Of a stretch of 64,000 nt of DNA, positions 1-9,077 are shown in pieces. Source of the DNA: Croceicoccus ponticola (lineage in GTDB: Bacteria > Pseudomonadota > Alphaproteobacteria > Sphingomonadales > Sphingomonadaceae); NCBI RefSeq assembly GCF_004004515.1, contig NZ_RXOL01000005.1:62001-126000 (forward strand). The letters run 5' to 3'. Every line of letters starts with the position of its first letter. Position 1 is the stretch's first letter. Below the pieces are notes generated by a model. That model was given only the letters and a program-made list of their open reading frames with translations. It was not told where the DNA came from and made no database searches. A program made the position numbers and the translations under genes.

Positions 1-862
1 GCGCGGCGTTGATGCAGCCCGGCAGTGTCTCGATCACGAAGTCTGGACGGAAATGCAGGAAGAACGGCATCGAATAACGTGACCGCAGCGCCGCTTCGCC
101 CGTGGGATTGCGTACCTGATGAATGGTTGAGCGCAGCCGATCGTTAGTCAGGCGGCTCAGCATGTCGCCGATATTCACCGCGAGCGCGTTTTTCGGCGGC
201 TGCACCGGAATCCATTCGCCCTGCCGGGACAAAAGCTCCAGCCCCGCTTCCTCGGCGCCGAGCAGCAGGGTGATCGTGTTGATGTCGCCATGCGGGGCGG
301 CGCGCACCGCGCCGTCGGCATTGTCGATGGGCGGGTAATGCAGCAGCCGCATGACCGAATTTCCATCCTTGACCGTCGCGTCGAACCAGTCGGGCGCAAG
401 GTCAAGATGGATGGCGATTGCTGTCAGTATGCGTCGGCCCGCTTCGTCGAATGCGGCGAACAGCGCTTCGAACGTCTCGCGAAAACCTTCGACCTCATTC
501 GGCCACACGTTTGGCTGCATGTACGCTTCCAGCGGGTGCCCGGCGGCAAGCGTGCGGCCGATGTGCCAGAATTCCTTGAGGTCCTTCTTTTCGTAACCCT
601 TGGCCACCTCGGTCTTGAACGGGGTGTAACCGCGCGCACCGCCACCGCCGGTGACGAAATAGGCGCGCTTGGCGTCTTCGGGCAGTTCGAAGAATGCCTT
701 CGACATTTGCTCCGCCCGCTCGATCAGCGCCGGATCGATGCCGTGGTCGGCGACGATGGCGAAGCCATACTCCTCGAAACTGCGGCCCAGCTTGTCGGCA
801 AGCTGATCCATCGGCTCCGTCAAAGAAACGGAGGCAATCGGACTGTTCTGCTGGGCGCTCAT
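1..862 (-). CDS. Isopenicillin N synthase-like 2OG/Fe(II) dioxygenase, 3' end outside window
   Basis: I translated this gene on the minus strand from ATG at 860-862; 287 codons are visible and the frame is still open at base 1. It has the N-terminal DIOX_N region and the C-terminal double-stranded beta-helix. The Fe(II) ligands appear as H191-G-D193 and H248 (STIHQV), and an R-x-S motif (RYSMPFF) for the 2-oxoacid follows. These are hallmarks of the non-haem iron oxygenases grouped with isopenicillin N synthase. The substrate cannot be deduced. It is transcribed in the same direction as, and downstream of, the NupC-type transporter, so a purine or nucleoside link is possible but unproven. Confidence 0.85.
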   Translation of the reverse strand, partial: MSAQQNSPIASVSLTEPMDQLADKLGRSFEEYGFAIVADHGIDPALIERAEQMSKAFFELPEDAKRAYFVTGGGGARGYTPFKTEVAKGYEKKDLKEFWHIGRTLAAGHPLEAYMQPNVWPNEVEGFRETFEALFAAFDEAGRRILTAIAIHLDLAPDWFDATVKDGNSVMRLLHYPPIDNADGAVRAAPHGDINTITLLLGAEEAGLELLSRQGEWIPVQPPKNALAVNIGDMLSRLTNDRLRSTIHQVRNPTGEAALRSRYSMPFFLHFRPDFVIETLPGCINAA

Positions 863-923
863 AGATTCGTATCCGTTGAAACCTGTTTGCGCCGCCATAG
901 CCCGCATTTCGGCCGATAGACAG

Positions 924-2249
924 TCAGCTTATGAAAAGTCCGGCGAGTGCGGCGCTCATCAGGTTGGACAGCGACCCCGCCGCCAACGCGCGTAGGCCCA
1001 GCTTTGCCACCAACGGTCGCTGATTGGGCGCAAGCCCGCCGATGACCGCGATCTGGATCGCGATGGACGAGAAATTAGCGAAACCGCACAGCGAGAACGT
1101 GACGATCGCCCGCGCCCGTTCGCTCAACACGCCCGCGCCGATCTGTCCCAAGTCGATGAAGGCGACGAATTCGTTGAGCACGATCTTGGTGCCGAACAGT
1201 CCGCCCGCGATCCGCGCTTCTTCCCACGGGATGCCAAGCAGGAACATTACCGGAGAGAATACCCAGCCAAGCAGGCTCTGGAACGTCAGCCCTTCGATCC
1301 CGACAAGCTCGCCCGCTCCCGATAGCAGCCCATTGGCCAGCGCCACCAGCGCCACGAACGACAGCACCATCGCACCGACCGCGACCGCGATCTTCACGCC
1401 GGTCTGTGCGCCCTGGGCGGCGGCCATCAGGATGTTGGCGGGCTTTTCCTCGTCGTCGTGGGCGTCGGGGACGTCGTCGTGCGCCGTGCGTCCGTCTTTG
1501 GGCAGAAGCGCGGCTGAGCCCTCTGCGCTGCGCCGTGCAACCGGCAGGTGCAGCTCGTCCTCGACATTTTCGGTCGCGGCGTCTTCGAGATCGGGCATGA
1601 TGATCTTGGCCATCAGGATCCCGCCCGGCGCGCTCATGAACGCGGCGGCCAGCAGATAGGGCAGGTATTGTTCGCCCAGCAACGAGGCATAAGCGGCAAG
1701 GATCGTGCCCGCGACGCCCGCCATGCCGACGCACATCATCGTGAACAGCCGGCTGGGTGTCAGGCCAGCGAGATATGGCCGCACCACCAGCGGACTTTCC
1801 GACTGTCCGACGAAGATGTTCGCCGCGCTGGCCAGCGCCTCCACCCGGCTGATGCCGGTGACCCAACCGATCGCCCCGCCCACCCAGCGGATCACGAACT
1901 GCATGATGCCCAGATAGTACAGCACCGACACTAGGCTGGCGAAGAAGATGATGACGGTCAGCGCGGCGATGGCAAAGCTGTTTCCGCCGATTTCGGGGCT
2001 GGCCAGCGGACCGAAAATGAACCGCGTCCCCTCTGCCGCATAGCCAAGCAGGTTTGAAACGCCCCGCGACATCCCAGCAATGATCGCAGCGCCCCACGGG
2101 GTGCGCAACACCAGCACTGCCATCAAGGCCTGAAGCGCAAACGCCGCGCCGACGACCCGAAGACGGATCCGACGCCGCGCGGTCGACAGGGTAAAGGCGA
2201 TAAGCAAGATGAGGGCGATGCCCGCCAGGCTGATCACTTGGCTGGGCAT
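924..2249 (-). CDS. NupC-type concentrative nucleoside transporter
   Basis: This 441-residue inner-membrane protein belongs to the concentrative nucleoside transporter (CNT) family, which imports nucleosides with H+ or Na+. The family signature GQSESPLVVRPYL lies near residue 148. LNEFVAF and the SLCGFANFSS segment in the C-terminal half form the substrate and cation site in known CNTs. Many hydrophobic helices flank a charged, His/Asp-rich cytoplasmic loop (about residues 225-270, AHDDVPDAHDDEEKP), which is longer than in Escherichia coli NupC. The gene ends 62 bp upstream of the dioxygenase start. The family call is secure; substrate specificity is inferred. Confidence 0.9.
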   Translation of the reverse strand: MPSQVISLAGIALILLIAFTLSTARRRIRLRVVGAAFALQALMAVLVLRTPWGAAIIAGMSRGVSNLLGYAAEGTRFIFGPLASPEIGGNSFAIAALTVIIFFASLVSVLYYLGIMQFVIRWVGGAIGWVTGISRVEALASAANIFVGQSESPLVVRPYLAGLTPSRLFTMMCVGMAGVAGTILAAYASLLGEQYLPYLLAAAFMSAPGGILMAKIIMPDLEDAATENVEDELHLPVARRSAEGSAALLPKDGRTAHDDVPDAHDDEEKPANILMAAAQGAQTGVKIAVAVGAMVLSFVALVALANGLLSGAGELVGIEGLTFQSLLGWVFSPVMFLLGIPWEEARIAGGLFGTKIVLNEFVAFIDLGQIGAGVLSERARAIVTFSLCGFANFSSIAIQIAVIGGLAPNQRPLVAKLGLRALAAGSLSNLMSAALAGLFIS

Positions 2250-2467
2250 GTCAGGACACAGCCGGTCGAATTGAGGCCAGGCGAATCGCGGCAGAATAGA
2301 TCGGGAAGTCGCTGGGCATGAAAGGGATGCTTCACTCGCGATGGGAGGAGATAGTCGCTGGCGAAACCTTTAGACGCAGTTGCGCGCAGATGCCAAGCCA
2401 TCCCGGCCGATGCCGATCTTGATGGCGATGCAGGCCCCCGGGCACGGCAGACCCCGCATCGCTCCGA

Positions 2468-2944
2468 TCACCCGCGCCCGCGATAGGATGCGACGCCCTG
2501 ATCGGGCACCCATAGCCCCGATGGTGGCGCGCCCGTTTGCCAGAACACGTCGATCGGGATGCCTCCGCGCGGATACCAGTAACCGCCGATGCGCAGCCAA
2601 AGCGGCTTCATTTCCGCAACCAGCCGCTGGCCGATGCCCACGGTCACGTCTTCGTGGAAACCGCAGTGATTGCGGAAACTACCGAGAAACAGCTTCAGCG
2701 ATTTCGATTCGACGATGGTTTCGCCGGGAGCATAATCGATCACGAGATGCGCGAAATCGGGCTGTCCGGTCACCGGGCAGAGAGAGGTGAATTCCGGCGC
2801 GGCGAAACGCACCATGTAAAGCGAACCCACGCGCGGATTGGGCACATAGTCCAGCACAGCGTCTTCGGGCGATGTGGGCAGCGCGCTCGTCTGGCCAAGG
2901 TGGAGCGGGGCATTATTCCCGGCGTCGAGGAGATTGTCGGTCAT
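2468..2944 (-). CDS. queF: NADPH-dependent 7-cyano-7-deazaguanine reductase QueF
   Basis: QueF reduces preQ0 to preQ1 in queuosine biosynthesis. The 158-residue protein is the short, unimodular type. The catalytic Cys is C56 in FTSLCPVTG and the general acid is D63 in QPDF. The family motif [15 protein letters not shown] follows. I start at the ATG ending at 2944, because AAAGG lies 8 bases upstream of it; an in-frame ATG 18 bases earlier overlaps that ribosome site. The gene diverges from sseA, with a tandem repeat between the two. Confidence 0.93.
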   Translation of the reverse strand: MTDNLLDAGNNAPLHLGQTSALPTSPEDAVLDYVPNPRVGSLYMVRFAAPEFTSLCPVTGQPDFAHLVIDYAPGETIVESKSLKLFLGSFRNHCGFHEDVTVGIGQRLVAEMKPLWLRIGGYWYPRGGIPIDVFWQTGAPPSGLWVPDQGVASYRGRG

Positions 2945-2975
2945 GGCATGCGCCTTTCGCATGACGGCACGGCCT

Positions 2976-3059
2976 GCTCAAGCTTCTTGGCTCAAGCTTC
3001 TTGGCTCAAGCATATTGGCCCAGGCTTCATGGCTCTGCCATCTTGGCTCTGCCATCCGG
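2976..3059. repeat. Six tandem 14-bp units between queF and sseA
   Basis: Six back-to-back 14-base units start at 2976, 2990, 3004, 3018, 3032 and 3046. The first two are identical (GCTCAAGCTTCTTG); the others drift to GCTCAAGCATATTG, GCCCAGGCTTCATG, GCTCTGCCATCTTG and GCTCTGCCATCCGG. A seventh, weaker unit may follow at 3060-3073. The array fills the divergent promoter region of queF and sseA. It is not a CRISPR, because there are no spacers. Confidence 0.85.
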
Positions 3060-3120
3060 GCCCAAACTCGCTGGCAAGTCGCGCGCGGCAGGGCTAGGCC
3101 TGTCACGACAAGGAGGCCCC

Positions 3121-3951
3121 ATGGCGCATCTCGTATCTACCCAATGGCTTGCCGAACATGGCGATGAAGTCGTCATTCTGGACGCCAGCTATCACCTTGC
3201 CGACACTGGCCGCGACGCACTGGCCGAATATCGCGCCGGTCACATTCCGGGCGCCCGCTTTGTCAGCTTCGACACGATCTGCGATCCCGCATCGCCCTTT
3301 GACAACACGGTGCCTCCCGCCGACCTATTCGCGACCCGGATGGGCGAGCTTGGCATATCGGACGACAGCCGCGTCGTGATCTATGACGACAGCGCGCTCC
3401 ATTCGTCGGCTCGACTGTGGTTCCTGTTCAAGCTGTTCGGCAAGGACGTCTCGATCCTCGACGGCGGGCTCGGCAAGTGGAAGGCCGAAGGACGGGTCGA
3501 GGAACAGGGCGAACCGCAATGGCAGCGAGCGACCTTTACGGCGCGCGAAAACCCAGCGCTGCTGCGCGACAAGACGGCGATGCTGGCCAACGTGGCAAGC
3601 CGCGCCGAACAGGTCGTCGATGCGCGCGGCGCGGCGCGCTTTACCGGCGAGGGCGAGGAAATCCGCCCCGGCCAGCCCGCCGGCCATATCCCCGGCGCGC
3701 GCAACCTGCCGATCGGGATGCTTTATGAAAGCGACGGGACGATGAAGGACGCCGCCAGCATCGAAAGCGAATTCATCGGAGCCGGGCTCGACCTGTCGCA
3801 ACCTGTCGTCACCTCGTGCGGTTCGGGCGTGACGGCGGCGGTGCTGTCGCTCGTGCTCGACCGGATCGGCAAGAGCAGCGCGCTCTATGACGGAAGCTGG
3901 AGCGAGTGGGCAGCCGACCCCGCCACGCCCAAGGCGACCGGGTTGGCTTGA
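3121..3951 (+). CDS. sseA: 3-mercaptopyruvate sulfurtransferase (tandem rhodanese)
   Basis: The 276-residue protein has two rhodanese domains. The N-terminal one is inactive; the C-terminal one carries the active loop with C233 in TSCGSGVTA. The CGSGVT sequence is the mercaptopyruvate sulfurtransferase signature, as opposed to thiosulfate:cyanide sulfurtransferase (CRxGxR or similar). The start at 3121 follows a good AGGAGG site; the frame is open further upstream but only through the 14-bp repeat. The stop overlaps the start of the next gene (TGATG), so the two are translationally coupled, which suits a shared role in cysteine sulfur metabolism. Confidence 0.92.
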   Translation: MAHLVSTQWLAEHGDEVVILDASYHLADTGRDALAEYRAGHIPGARFVSFDTICDPASPFDNTVPPADLFATRMGELGISDDSRVVIYDDSALHSSARLWFLFKLFGKDVSILDGGLGKWKAEGRVEEQGEPQWQRATFTARENPALLRDKTAMLANVASRAEQVVDARGAARFTGEGEEIRPGQPAGHIPGARNLPIGMLYESDGTMKDAASIESEFIGAGLDLSQPVVTSCGSGVTAAVLSLVLDRIGKSSALYDGSWSEWAADPATPKATGLA

Positions 3952-5186
3952 TGGCAAAGGGCGATATGTCGAAGGCCGACCGGGACAAGCTTAACCCCGC
4001 GACGAAAGTCGTGATCGGCGGACGCCGCGACGAATGGACCGGCATTCCCGGCCAAACCGGGCGCGTGGTCAACCCGGCGGTGTGGCGGGCGAGCACGCAT
4101 CTTTACGAAGATAGTGCCGCCTTGGCCCAAGGGCCGCGCACGAACGAGGACGGCCACCTGTTCTACGGCCGTCGCGGCGCGCCGACGCAATGGGCGCTGG
4201 CCGATGCGCTGACCATGCTGGAACCGGGCGCATTCGGCACGATGCTATATCCATCCGGCGTTGCCGCGATCGCGGGCGCGCTGATGTCGTTGGTGCGCCC
4301 GGGCGACCGGCTTCTGGTCACCGACAATGCCTATGACCCCACGCGCAACATGGGGATGGGACTGCTCAAGGATCTGGGGGTCGAAACCGTGTTTTTCGAT
4401 CCGCTGAACATCGACGCCTATCGCGCGCTGGTCGGCACGGGCGTTCGGGCGGTCTTTCTCGAAGCGCCGGGATCGCTCTCGTTCGAGGTCTGCGACTTGC
4501 CCGCCCTGACCGCCATCGCCAAGGAGGCGGGGGCATGGGTCCTGCTCGACAATACGTGGAGCGGGCCGACCGGGCTTACCGCGCTGGCGATGGGGATCGA
4601 TGGCACGGTCAATGCGCTGACAAAGCATGTCGGCGGGCATTCGGACCTGATGATGGGCGCGGCGACCGGGACCGAACGGCTCTATCGCCGCTTGCGCCGC
4701 ACCGCACAGCAACTGGGGCAGGTCGTGTCGCCCGACGATGCCGCGCTGGCCTTGCGAGGGCTGAGGACGCTCGACGTCCGGCTGAAGCGCGAGAGCGAAA
4801 GTGCGCTGGCCATCGCCCGCTGGCTTTCGCAGCGACCCGAAGTTGCGGGCGTGCTGTGCCCGATGCTGCCCGGCGCGCCGGGGCACGAATTGTGGCGACG
4901 CGACTTTACCGGCGGCTGCGGCCTTTTCTCGTTCATCCTGGAAACGACCGATAACGCTGCGCGAGTCCGATTCATCGATGCGCTCGAACTGTTTGGCATC
5001 GGTTACAGCTGGGGCGGTTACGAAAGCCTCGCCCTGCCGGTCGACGCCGCCAAGGACCGGTCGGTCAGCGCGTGGCCGCCCGCAGGGGTGGACCCGGAAT
5101 GCACGCTCGGGGTACGGCTGTCGATCGGGCTGGAGGATGCAGGCGACCTGATCGCCGACCTCGACCAGGCCTTGGGGAGGATTTGA
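3951..5186 (+). CDS. metC: Cystathionine beta-lyase / Cys-Met metabolism PLP enzyme
   Basis: This 411-residue protein belongs to the fold-type I PLP enzymes of the Cys/Met metabolism family. The PLP lysine is K225 in NALTKHVGGHSD; the LLDNTWSGPTG strand and the PSGVAAIAGAL cofactor loop are also present. Sequence pattern and length fit cystathionine beta-lyase (MetC), which converts cystathionine to homocysteine, pyruvate and ammonia. A gamma-lyase or related activity cannot be excluded from sequence alone. The start ATG overlaps the sseA stop; the frame is open upstream but lacks a better start. Confidence 0.87.
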   Translation: MAKGDMSKADRDKLNPATKVVIGGRRDEWTGIPGQTGRVVNPAVWRASTHLYEDSAALAQGPRTNEDGHLFYGRRGAPTQWALADALTMLEPGAFGTMLYPSGVAAIAGALMSLVRPGDRLLVTDNAYDPTRNMGMGLLKDLGVETVFFDPLNIDAYRALVGTGVRAVFLEAPGSLSFEVCDLPALTAIAKEAGAWVLLDNTWSGPTGLTALAMGIDGTVNALTKHVGGHSDLMMGAATGTERLYRRLRRTAQQLGQVVSPDDAALALRGLRTLDVRLKRESESALAIARWLSQRPEVAGVLCPMLPGAPGHELWRRDFTGGCGLFSFILETTDNAARVRFIDALELFGIGYSWGGYESLALPVDAAKDRSVSAWPPAGVDPECTLGVRLSIGLEDAGDLIADLDQALGRI

Positions 5187-5193
5187 TCCACAC

Positions 5194-6288
5194 ATGACCG
5201 TCTCTGCCGAAACGCCCGTTCCAGATCCAACCGCGACGCCGGTCGTCCCGATCACCGACCAGGTCGCGGCATCCGCGACTCAGGCCGCCGGCGCCGTCGC
5301 GGACAAGGATGCGCTCAAGGGCGCTGACCAGATCAGGGATGCGGTTTCCGAACAGTCGATGACGATCGCGCAGATTGTCGATCATCTCGATGCGATCGGC
5401 GTAACGGTGGGCGACACGCGGTTTTCCATCTGGTCCGCACTGCTGGTCGTCATGGTCATCGCAGGGGTCATCATCTTCGCCCGCCTCGCCAGCCGTGGCG
5501 CGCACGCTTCGTTAAAACGAATGACGGGCCTTTCGCCGACGCAAAGCCTCTTGGTGGAAAAGCTTGTGACCATGGCGGTCTGGGCCTTTGCCATCCTAGT
5601 CGGCATCGACCTCCTGGGCATCGACCTGACCGCGTTTGCCGTGTTTTCCGGCGCATTCGGCCTCGCCATCGGCTTCGGCCTGCAGAAAACCTTCGGCAAC
5701 CTGATCGCGGGCATGATCCTGTTGATGGACCGTTCGATCAAGCCGGGCGACGTGATCGCGGTGACCGACATGGCAGGGAACGAAACGTTCGGACAGATCC
5801 GAAAGATCGGCATCCGCGCGATCAGCGTCACCACGCGCGACGAACGCGAATACCTGATCCCGAACGAAAACCTGATGATCAACCAGGTCGAGAACTGGTC
5901 CTATTCCAGCCGCAACGTGCGGATGCAGGTGCCCGTCGGCGTGTCGTACAATTGCGACATTCACAAGGCCGAGGAACTGATGCTGGAGGCTGCGCGCAGC
6001 TGCAAGCGCGTGCTGGAACTGCCGGCGCCCAGCGTCTGGCTCAGCGATTTCGGCGAGAGTTCGGTCGATTTCGTGATCCACTGCTGGATTCGCGATCCCG
6101 AAGCGGGCGTGGGCAACGTCCGTTCCGAAGTGTTGAAGAAACTGTGGGACCTGTTCCACGAAGCGGGCATCGAAATCCCATTTCCGCAGCGCGACATAAA
6201 CCTGCGCGGCAACGCCCAATTCGATCAGCTTGTCGCCGCCATCTCGCAACGCATGGACGGAAAAAACGAAGTAAAATCGGTCGATTGA
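5194..6288 (+). CDS. MscS-family small-conductance mechanosensitive channel
   Basis: The 364-residue inner-membrane protein has an Ala/Pro/Asp-rich N-terminus (about 60 residues), three predicted transmembrane helices between about residues 85 and 190, and the MscS beta domain (FGNLIAGMILLMDRSIKPGDVI, about 166-190), followed by the C-terminal alpha/beta domain. The pore-lining TM3 equivalent is glycine/alanine-rich (GAFGLAIGFGLQ). Such channels open under membrane tension and release solutes on osmotic downshock. It starts 7 bases after metC ends, so it may be cotranscribed, but no functional link is evident. Confidence 0.9.
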   Translation: MTVSAETPVPDPTATPVVPITDQVAASATQAAGAVADKDALKGADQIRDAVSEQSMTIAQIVDHLDAIGVTVGDTRFSIWSALLVVMVIAGVIIFARLASRGAHASLKRMTGLSPTQSLLVEKLVTMAVWAFAILVGIDLLGIDLTAFAVFSGAFGLAIGFGLQKTFGNLIAGMILLMDRSIKPGDVIAVTDMAGNETFGQIRKIGIRAISVTTRDEREYLIPNENLMINQVENWSYSSRNVRMQVPVGVSYNCDIHKAEELMLEAARSCKRVLELPAPSVWLSDFGESSVDFVIHCWIRDPEAGVGNVRSEVLKKLWDLFHEAGIEIPFPQRDINLRGNAQFDQLVAAISQRMDGKNEVKSVD

Positions 6289-6377
6289 ATGTAAAAATGC
6301 AGCGCCTAAAGCCCAGCTAAGCCCCCGCCAACCCATTCTGGCTGGCTTTCGCGATCGCAAGAGGCCATTTCGCCAGC

Positions 6378-7148
6378 ATGTCGAATCCCACCCCTCATAT
6401 TGGCACGGTCCACCTAGTCGGCGCAGGGCCCGGCGATCCCGACCTGCTGACGCTGCGCGCCGCGCGGCTGCTGACGCAGGCGCGCCTTGTCGTGCACGAC
6501 GGCCTTGTCGAGCCGGCGATCCTGGCAATGGCCCATCCGCAAGCGCGGCTGGTTTCCGTCGCCAAGCGCCGTGCCCATCACACGATGCCGCAGGAAGACA
6601 TCTGCGCCTTGCTGGTGCGCGAGGCTTTGGCCGGTAACGACGTCGTCCGGTTGAAGGGCGGCGATCCGCTGGTCTTCGGACGCGGCGGCGAAGAGGCCGA
6701 GGCCTGCCGCGCCGCCGGTGTCCCGGTTGAAATTGTACCCGGCATTTCCGCCGCCAACGCCGCCGGCGCAGCTGCGCAGATCCCGCTGACCCACCGCGAC
6801 CACGCCAGCGTCGTCAGCTTCGTCGCGGGCCAGTGCAAGGGGCTGTCCGAACAGGATTGGTCCGGCCTTGCGGGCGTCGGCCGCACGCTCGTCATCTACA
6901 TGGGTGTGAAGACCGCGCCCCAGATCGCGGAAAAGCTGATGGCCGACGGGCTTGCTCCCGACATGGCCGTCGCCGTGATCGAAAATGCCGCCCGCCCCGA
7001 AATGCGCGTCTTGCGCGGCCCTTTGGCCGCCCTGCCCGCGCTGATCGACGACAACAAGGTGAAGAGCCCGGCGCTCATCGTCATCGGCGAAGTCACGCGC
7101 GAACGCGACGTGGCTCTTGCTGCAATAGCTGTGGAAGCACGCATATGA
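6378..7148 (+). CDS. cobA: Uroporphyrinogen-III C-methyltransferase (SUMT)
   Basis: The 256-residue protein is a SAM-dependent tetrapyrrole methylase that makes precorrin-2, here probably for sirohaem. It has the N-terminal VHLVGAGPGDPDLLTLRA loop (about residues 10-27), the VVRLKGGDPLVFGRGGEE motif and EIVPGISAANAAGAAAQIPLTHR. It heads the sulfite-reduction operon and its TGA overlaps the start of the next gene (ATGA), so it supplies the sirohaem cofactor that the downstream reductase needs. The short form has no CysG dehydrogenase/chelatase domain. Confidence 0.93.
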   Translation: MSNPTPHIGTVHLVGAGPGDPDLLTLRAARLLTQARLVVHDGLVEPAILAMAHPQARLVSVAKRRAHHTMPQEDICALLVREALAGNDVVRLKGGDPLVFGRGGEEAEACRAAGVPVEIVPGISAANAAGAAAQIPLTHRDHASVVSFVAGQCKGLSEQDWSGLAGVGRTLVIYMGVKTAPQIAEKLMADGLAPDMAVAVIENAARPEMRVLRGPLAALPALIDDNKVKSPALIVIGEVTRERDVALAAIAVEARI

Positions 7149-7441
7149 AGATCCTGACCGGAAATGACCTCAAGACCGGCGACGTGACATGGTGGGACGG
7201 CCAGGGCTGGTCGCGCCACGTCAACGACGCCGTCGACGTGGGCGCGATGGCCGACGAGATTGCCGCCCGCGAAGAAGCGGCCCGCAACGTCGTTTCCGCC
7301 TATGCCATCGACGCAACGACCGACGCGGACGGCATCCGCCCGGCGCATATCAAGGATCGCATCCGCGCGCTTGGCCCCACGGTCCGCCCCGACCTGACCC
7401 TGAAACCCGCCGACCCCGAAGCCGGCAACTGGGTGATATAA
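7145..7441 (+). CDS. DUF2849 protein of the sulfite-reductase operon
   Basis: A 98-residue protein, MKILTGNDLKTGDVTWWDG at the start, that matches the DUF2849 family in sequence pattern and in position. It has no membrane segment or signal peptide and no recognisable catalytic motif. Its start overlaps the cobA stop by four bases and its stop lies just before the reductase start. In alphaproteobacteria this small protein regularly sits between sirohaem methylase and sulfite reductase genes; an accessory role for the reductase is inferred only. Confidence 0.85.
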   Translation: MKILTGNDLKTGDVTWWDGQGWSRHVNDAVDVGAMADEIAAREEAARNVVSAYAIDATTDADGIRPAHIKDRIRALGPTVRPDLTLKPADPEAGNWVI

Positions 7442-7442
7442 G

Positions 7443-9077
7443 ATGTATCAGTACGACAAATACGACCAACAGATGGTCGACACCCGCGTCGAGGAATTCC
7501 GCGACCAGACCCGCCGCCGCCTTTCGGGCGAGCTGAGCGAGGAAAAATTCCGCCCGCTACGGCTGATGAACGGGCTGTACCTGCAGCTTCACGCCTACAT
7601 GCTGCGCGTCGCCGTGCCCTATGGCACTTTGTCGGGCGCGCAGATGAAGGCGCTGGGCGATATCGCGGACAAATATGACCGTGGTTACGGGCACTTCACC
7701 ACGCGTCAGAACATTCAGTACAACTGGATCAAGCTTGAGGACGCGCCCGAAATCCTCGCCGATCTGGCTAAGGTCGAGATGCATGCCATCCAGACCAGCG
7801 GCAACTGCATCCGCAATATCAGTTCGGACCATTTCGCCGGCGCCGCCGCGGACGAGATCATCGACCCACGCCCCTATGCCGAACTGCTGCGCCAGTGGTC
7901 GAGCTTCCATCCCGAATTCAGCTATCTGCCGCGCAAGTTCAAGATCGCGGTCATCGCATCGGACACCGATCGCGCAGCGATGCGCCTGCACGATATCGGC
8001 ATCCAGATGGTGCGTAACGACGCTGGCGAAATCGGCTGCGCGTTCTATGTCGGTGGCGGCATGGGCCGCACGCCCATGGTGGCCCCGCTGATCAACGCAT
8101 TCGTGCCACTCGACGAGCTGATCACTTATTCCGAAGCGTGCCTGCGCGTTTACAACCGCCACGGTCGCCGCGACAACAAGTACAAGGCGCGCATCAAGAT
8201 CCTCGTCCATGAAATGGGCAAGGACGAATATACGCGTCAGGTCGAGGAAGAGTTCACCCATCTGAAGGCACAGGGTATCGAGCCGCCGCTGGCCGAACTT
8301 GCGCGGATCGAACCTTATTTCGCCGACCCCGCGTTCAAGACCGGGATCGTCGACGAAATCGCGTCCGATGCACCGGACTTCGCATTGTGGGTCGGACGCA
8401 ACACCGTTCTTCACAAGGCGCCGGGCTATGTCAGCGCGGTCATCTCGCTCAAGCCTGTAGGCGGCATCCCCGGCGATGCCAGCGCGGACCAGATCCGCCT
8501 GATGGGCGATCTCGCGACCGAATATTCGTTCGACGAATGCCGCGTCATGCATACGCAGAACATCGTCCTGCCGCATGTCGAAAAGGGCCGGTTGAAAGAG
8601 CTTTACGACACGCTCGCCGCCAATGGCCTGGCTGCGCCGAACCTCGACACGATCGAGGATATCATCGCCTGCCCGGGCCTCGATTATTGCAGCCTTGCAA
8701 ACGCGCGCTCGATCCCGGTCGCGCAGAAGATTTCGGAGCGGTTCGCAGGCAACGGCAAGACTGCCGCGCTGGGCGAGTTGAAGCTGAAGATTTCGGGCTG
8801 CATCAATGCCTGCGGCCACCACCATGCAGGCCATATCGGCATCCTTGGCGTCGACAAGAAAGGCGTCGAAAACTACCAGCTCCTGCTCGGCGGAAGCGAG
8901 GCGCAGGACACCTCGCTCGGCAAGATCACCGGGCCGGGCTTTGACGAGGACGGCATCGTCGACGCGGTCGAAAAGGCCACCGACGTCTATCTGGAAAAGC
9001 GTGAGGACGGCGAACGCTTCCTCGATACCTATCGCCGCATCGGCATGGATCCGTTCAAGGAGGCTATCTATGGTTGA
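7443..9077 (+). CDS. cysI: Sirohaem-dependent sulfite (or nitrite) reductase
   Basis: The 544-residue protein has the duplicated ferredoxin-like/sirohaem fold of the nitrite and sulfite reductase family. The [4Fe-4S]-sirohaem ligands are C410-x5-C416 (CPGLDYC) and C453-x3-C457 (CINAC, within GCINACGHHH). GHFTTRQNIQYNW near residue 80 is the sirohaem-binding arginine region. It catalyses the six-electron reduction of sulfite to sulfide. The assignment to sulfite rather than nitrite follows from its neighbours cobA, DUF2849, DUF934 and cysH. No flavoprotein subunit (cysJ) is seen, so a ferredoxin-like donor is possible. Confidence 0.92.
   Translation: MYQYDKYDQQMVDTRVEEFRDQTRRRLSGELSEEKFRPLRLMNGLYLQLHAYMLRVAVPYGTLSGAQMKALGDIADKYDRGYGHFTTRQNIQYNWIKLEDAPEILADLAKVEMHAIQTSGNCIRNISSDHFAGAAADEIIDPRPYAELLRQWSSFHPEFSYLPRKFKIAVIASDTDRAAMRLHDIGIQMVRNDAGEIGCAFYVGGGMGRTPMVAPLINAFVPLDELITYSEACLRVYNRHGRRDNKYKARIKILVHEMGKDEYTRQVEEEFTHLKAQGIEPPLAELARIEPYFADPAFKTGIVDEIASDAPDFALWVGRNTVLHKAPGYVSAVISLKPVGGIPGDASADQIRLMGDLATEYSFDECRVMHTQNIVLPHVEKGRLKELYDTLAANGLAAPNLDTIEDIIACPGLDYCSLANARSIPVAQKISERFAGNGKTAALGELKLKISGCINACGHHHAGHIGILGVDKKGVENYQLLLGGSEAQDTSLGKITGPGFDEDGIVDAVEKATDVYLEKREDGERFLDTYRRIGMDPFKEAIYG

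Noticed and set aside
290-919. 209-codon plus-strand frame over the dioxygenase
   Set aside because: It is the antisense shadow of the minus-strand oxygenase, which has all the iron ligands and family motifs; the plus frame has no homology.
2976-3059. CRISPR array
   Set aside because: The units are contiguous 14-mers without spacers and no cas genes are near.
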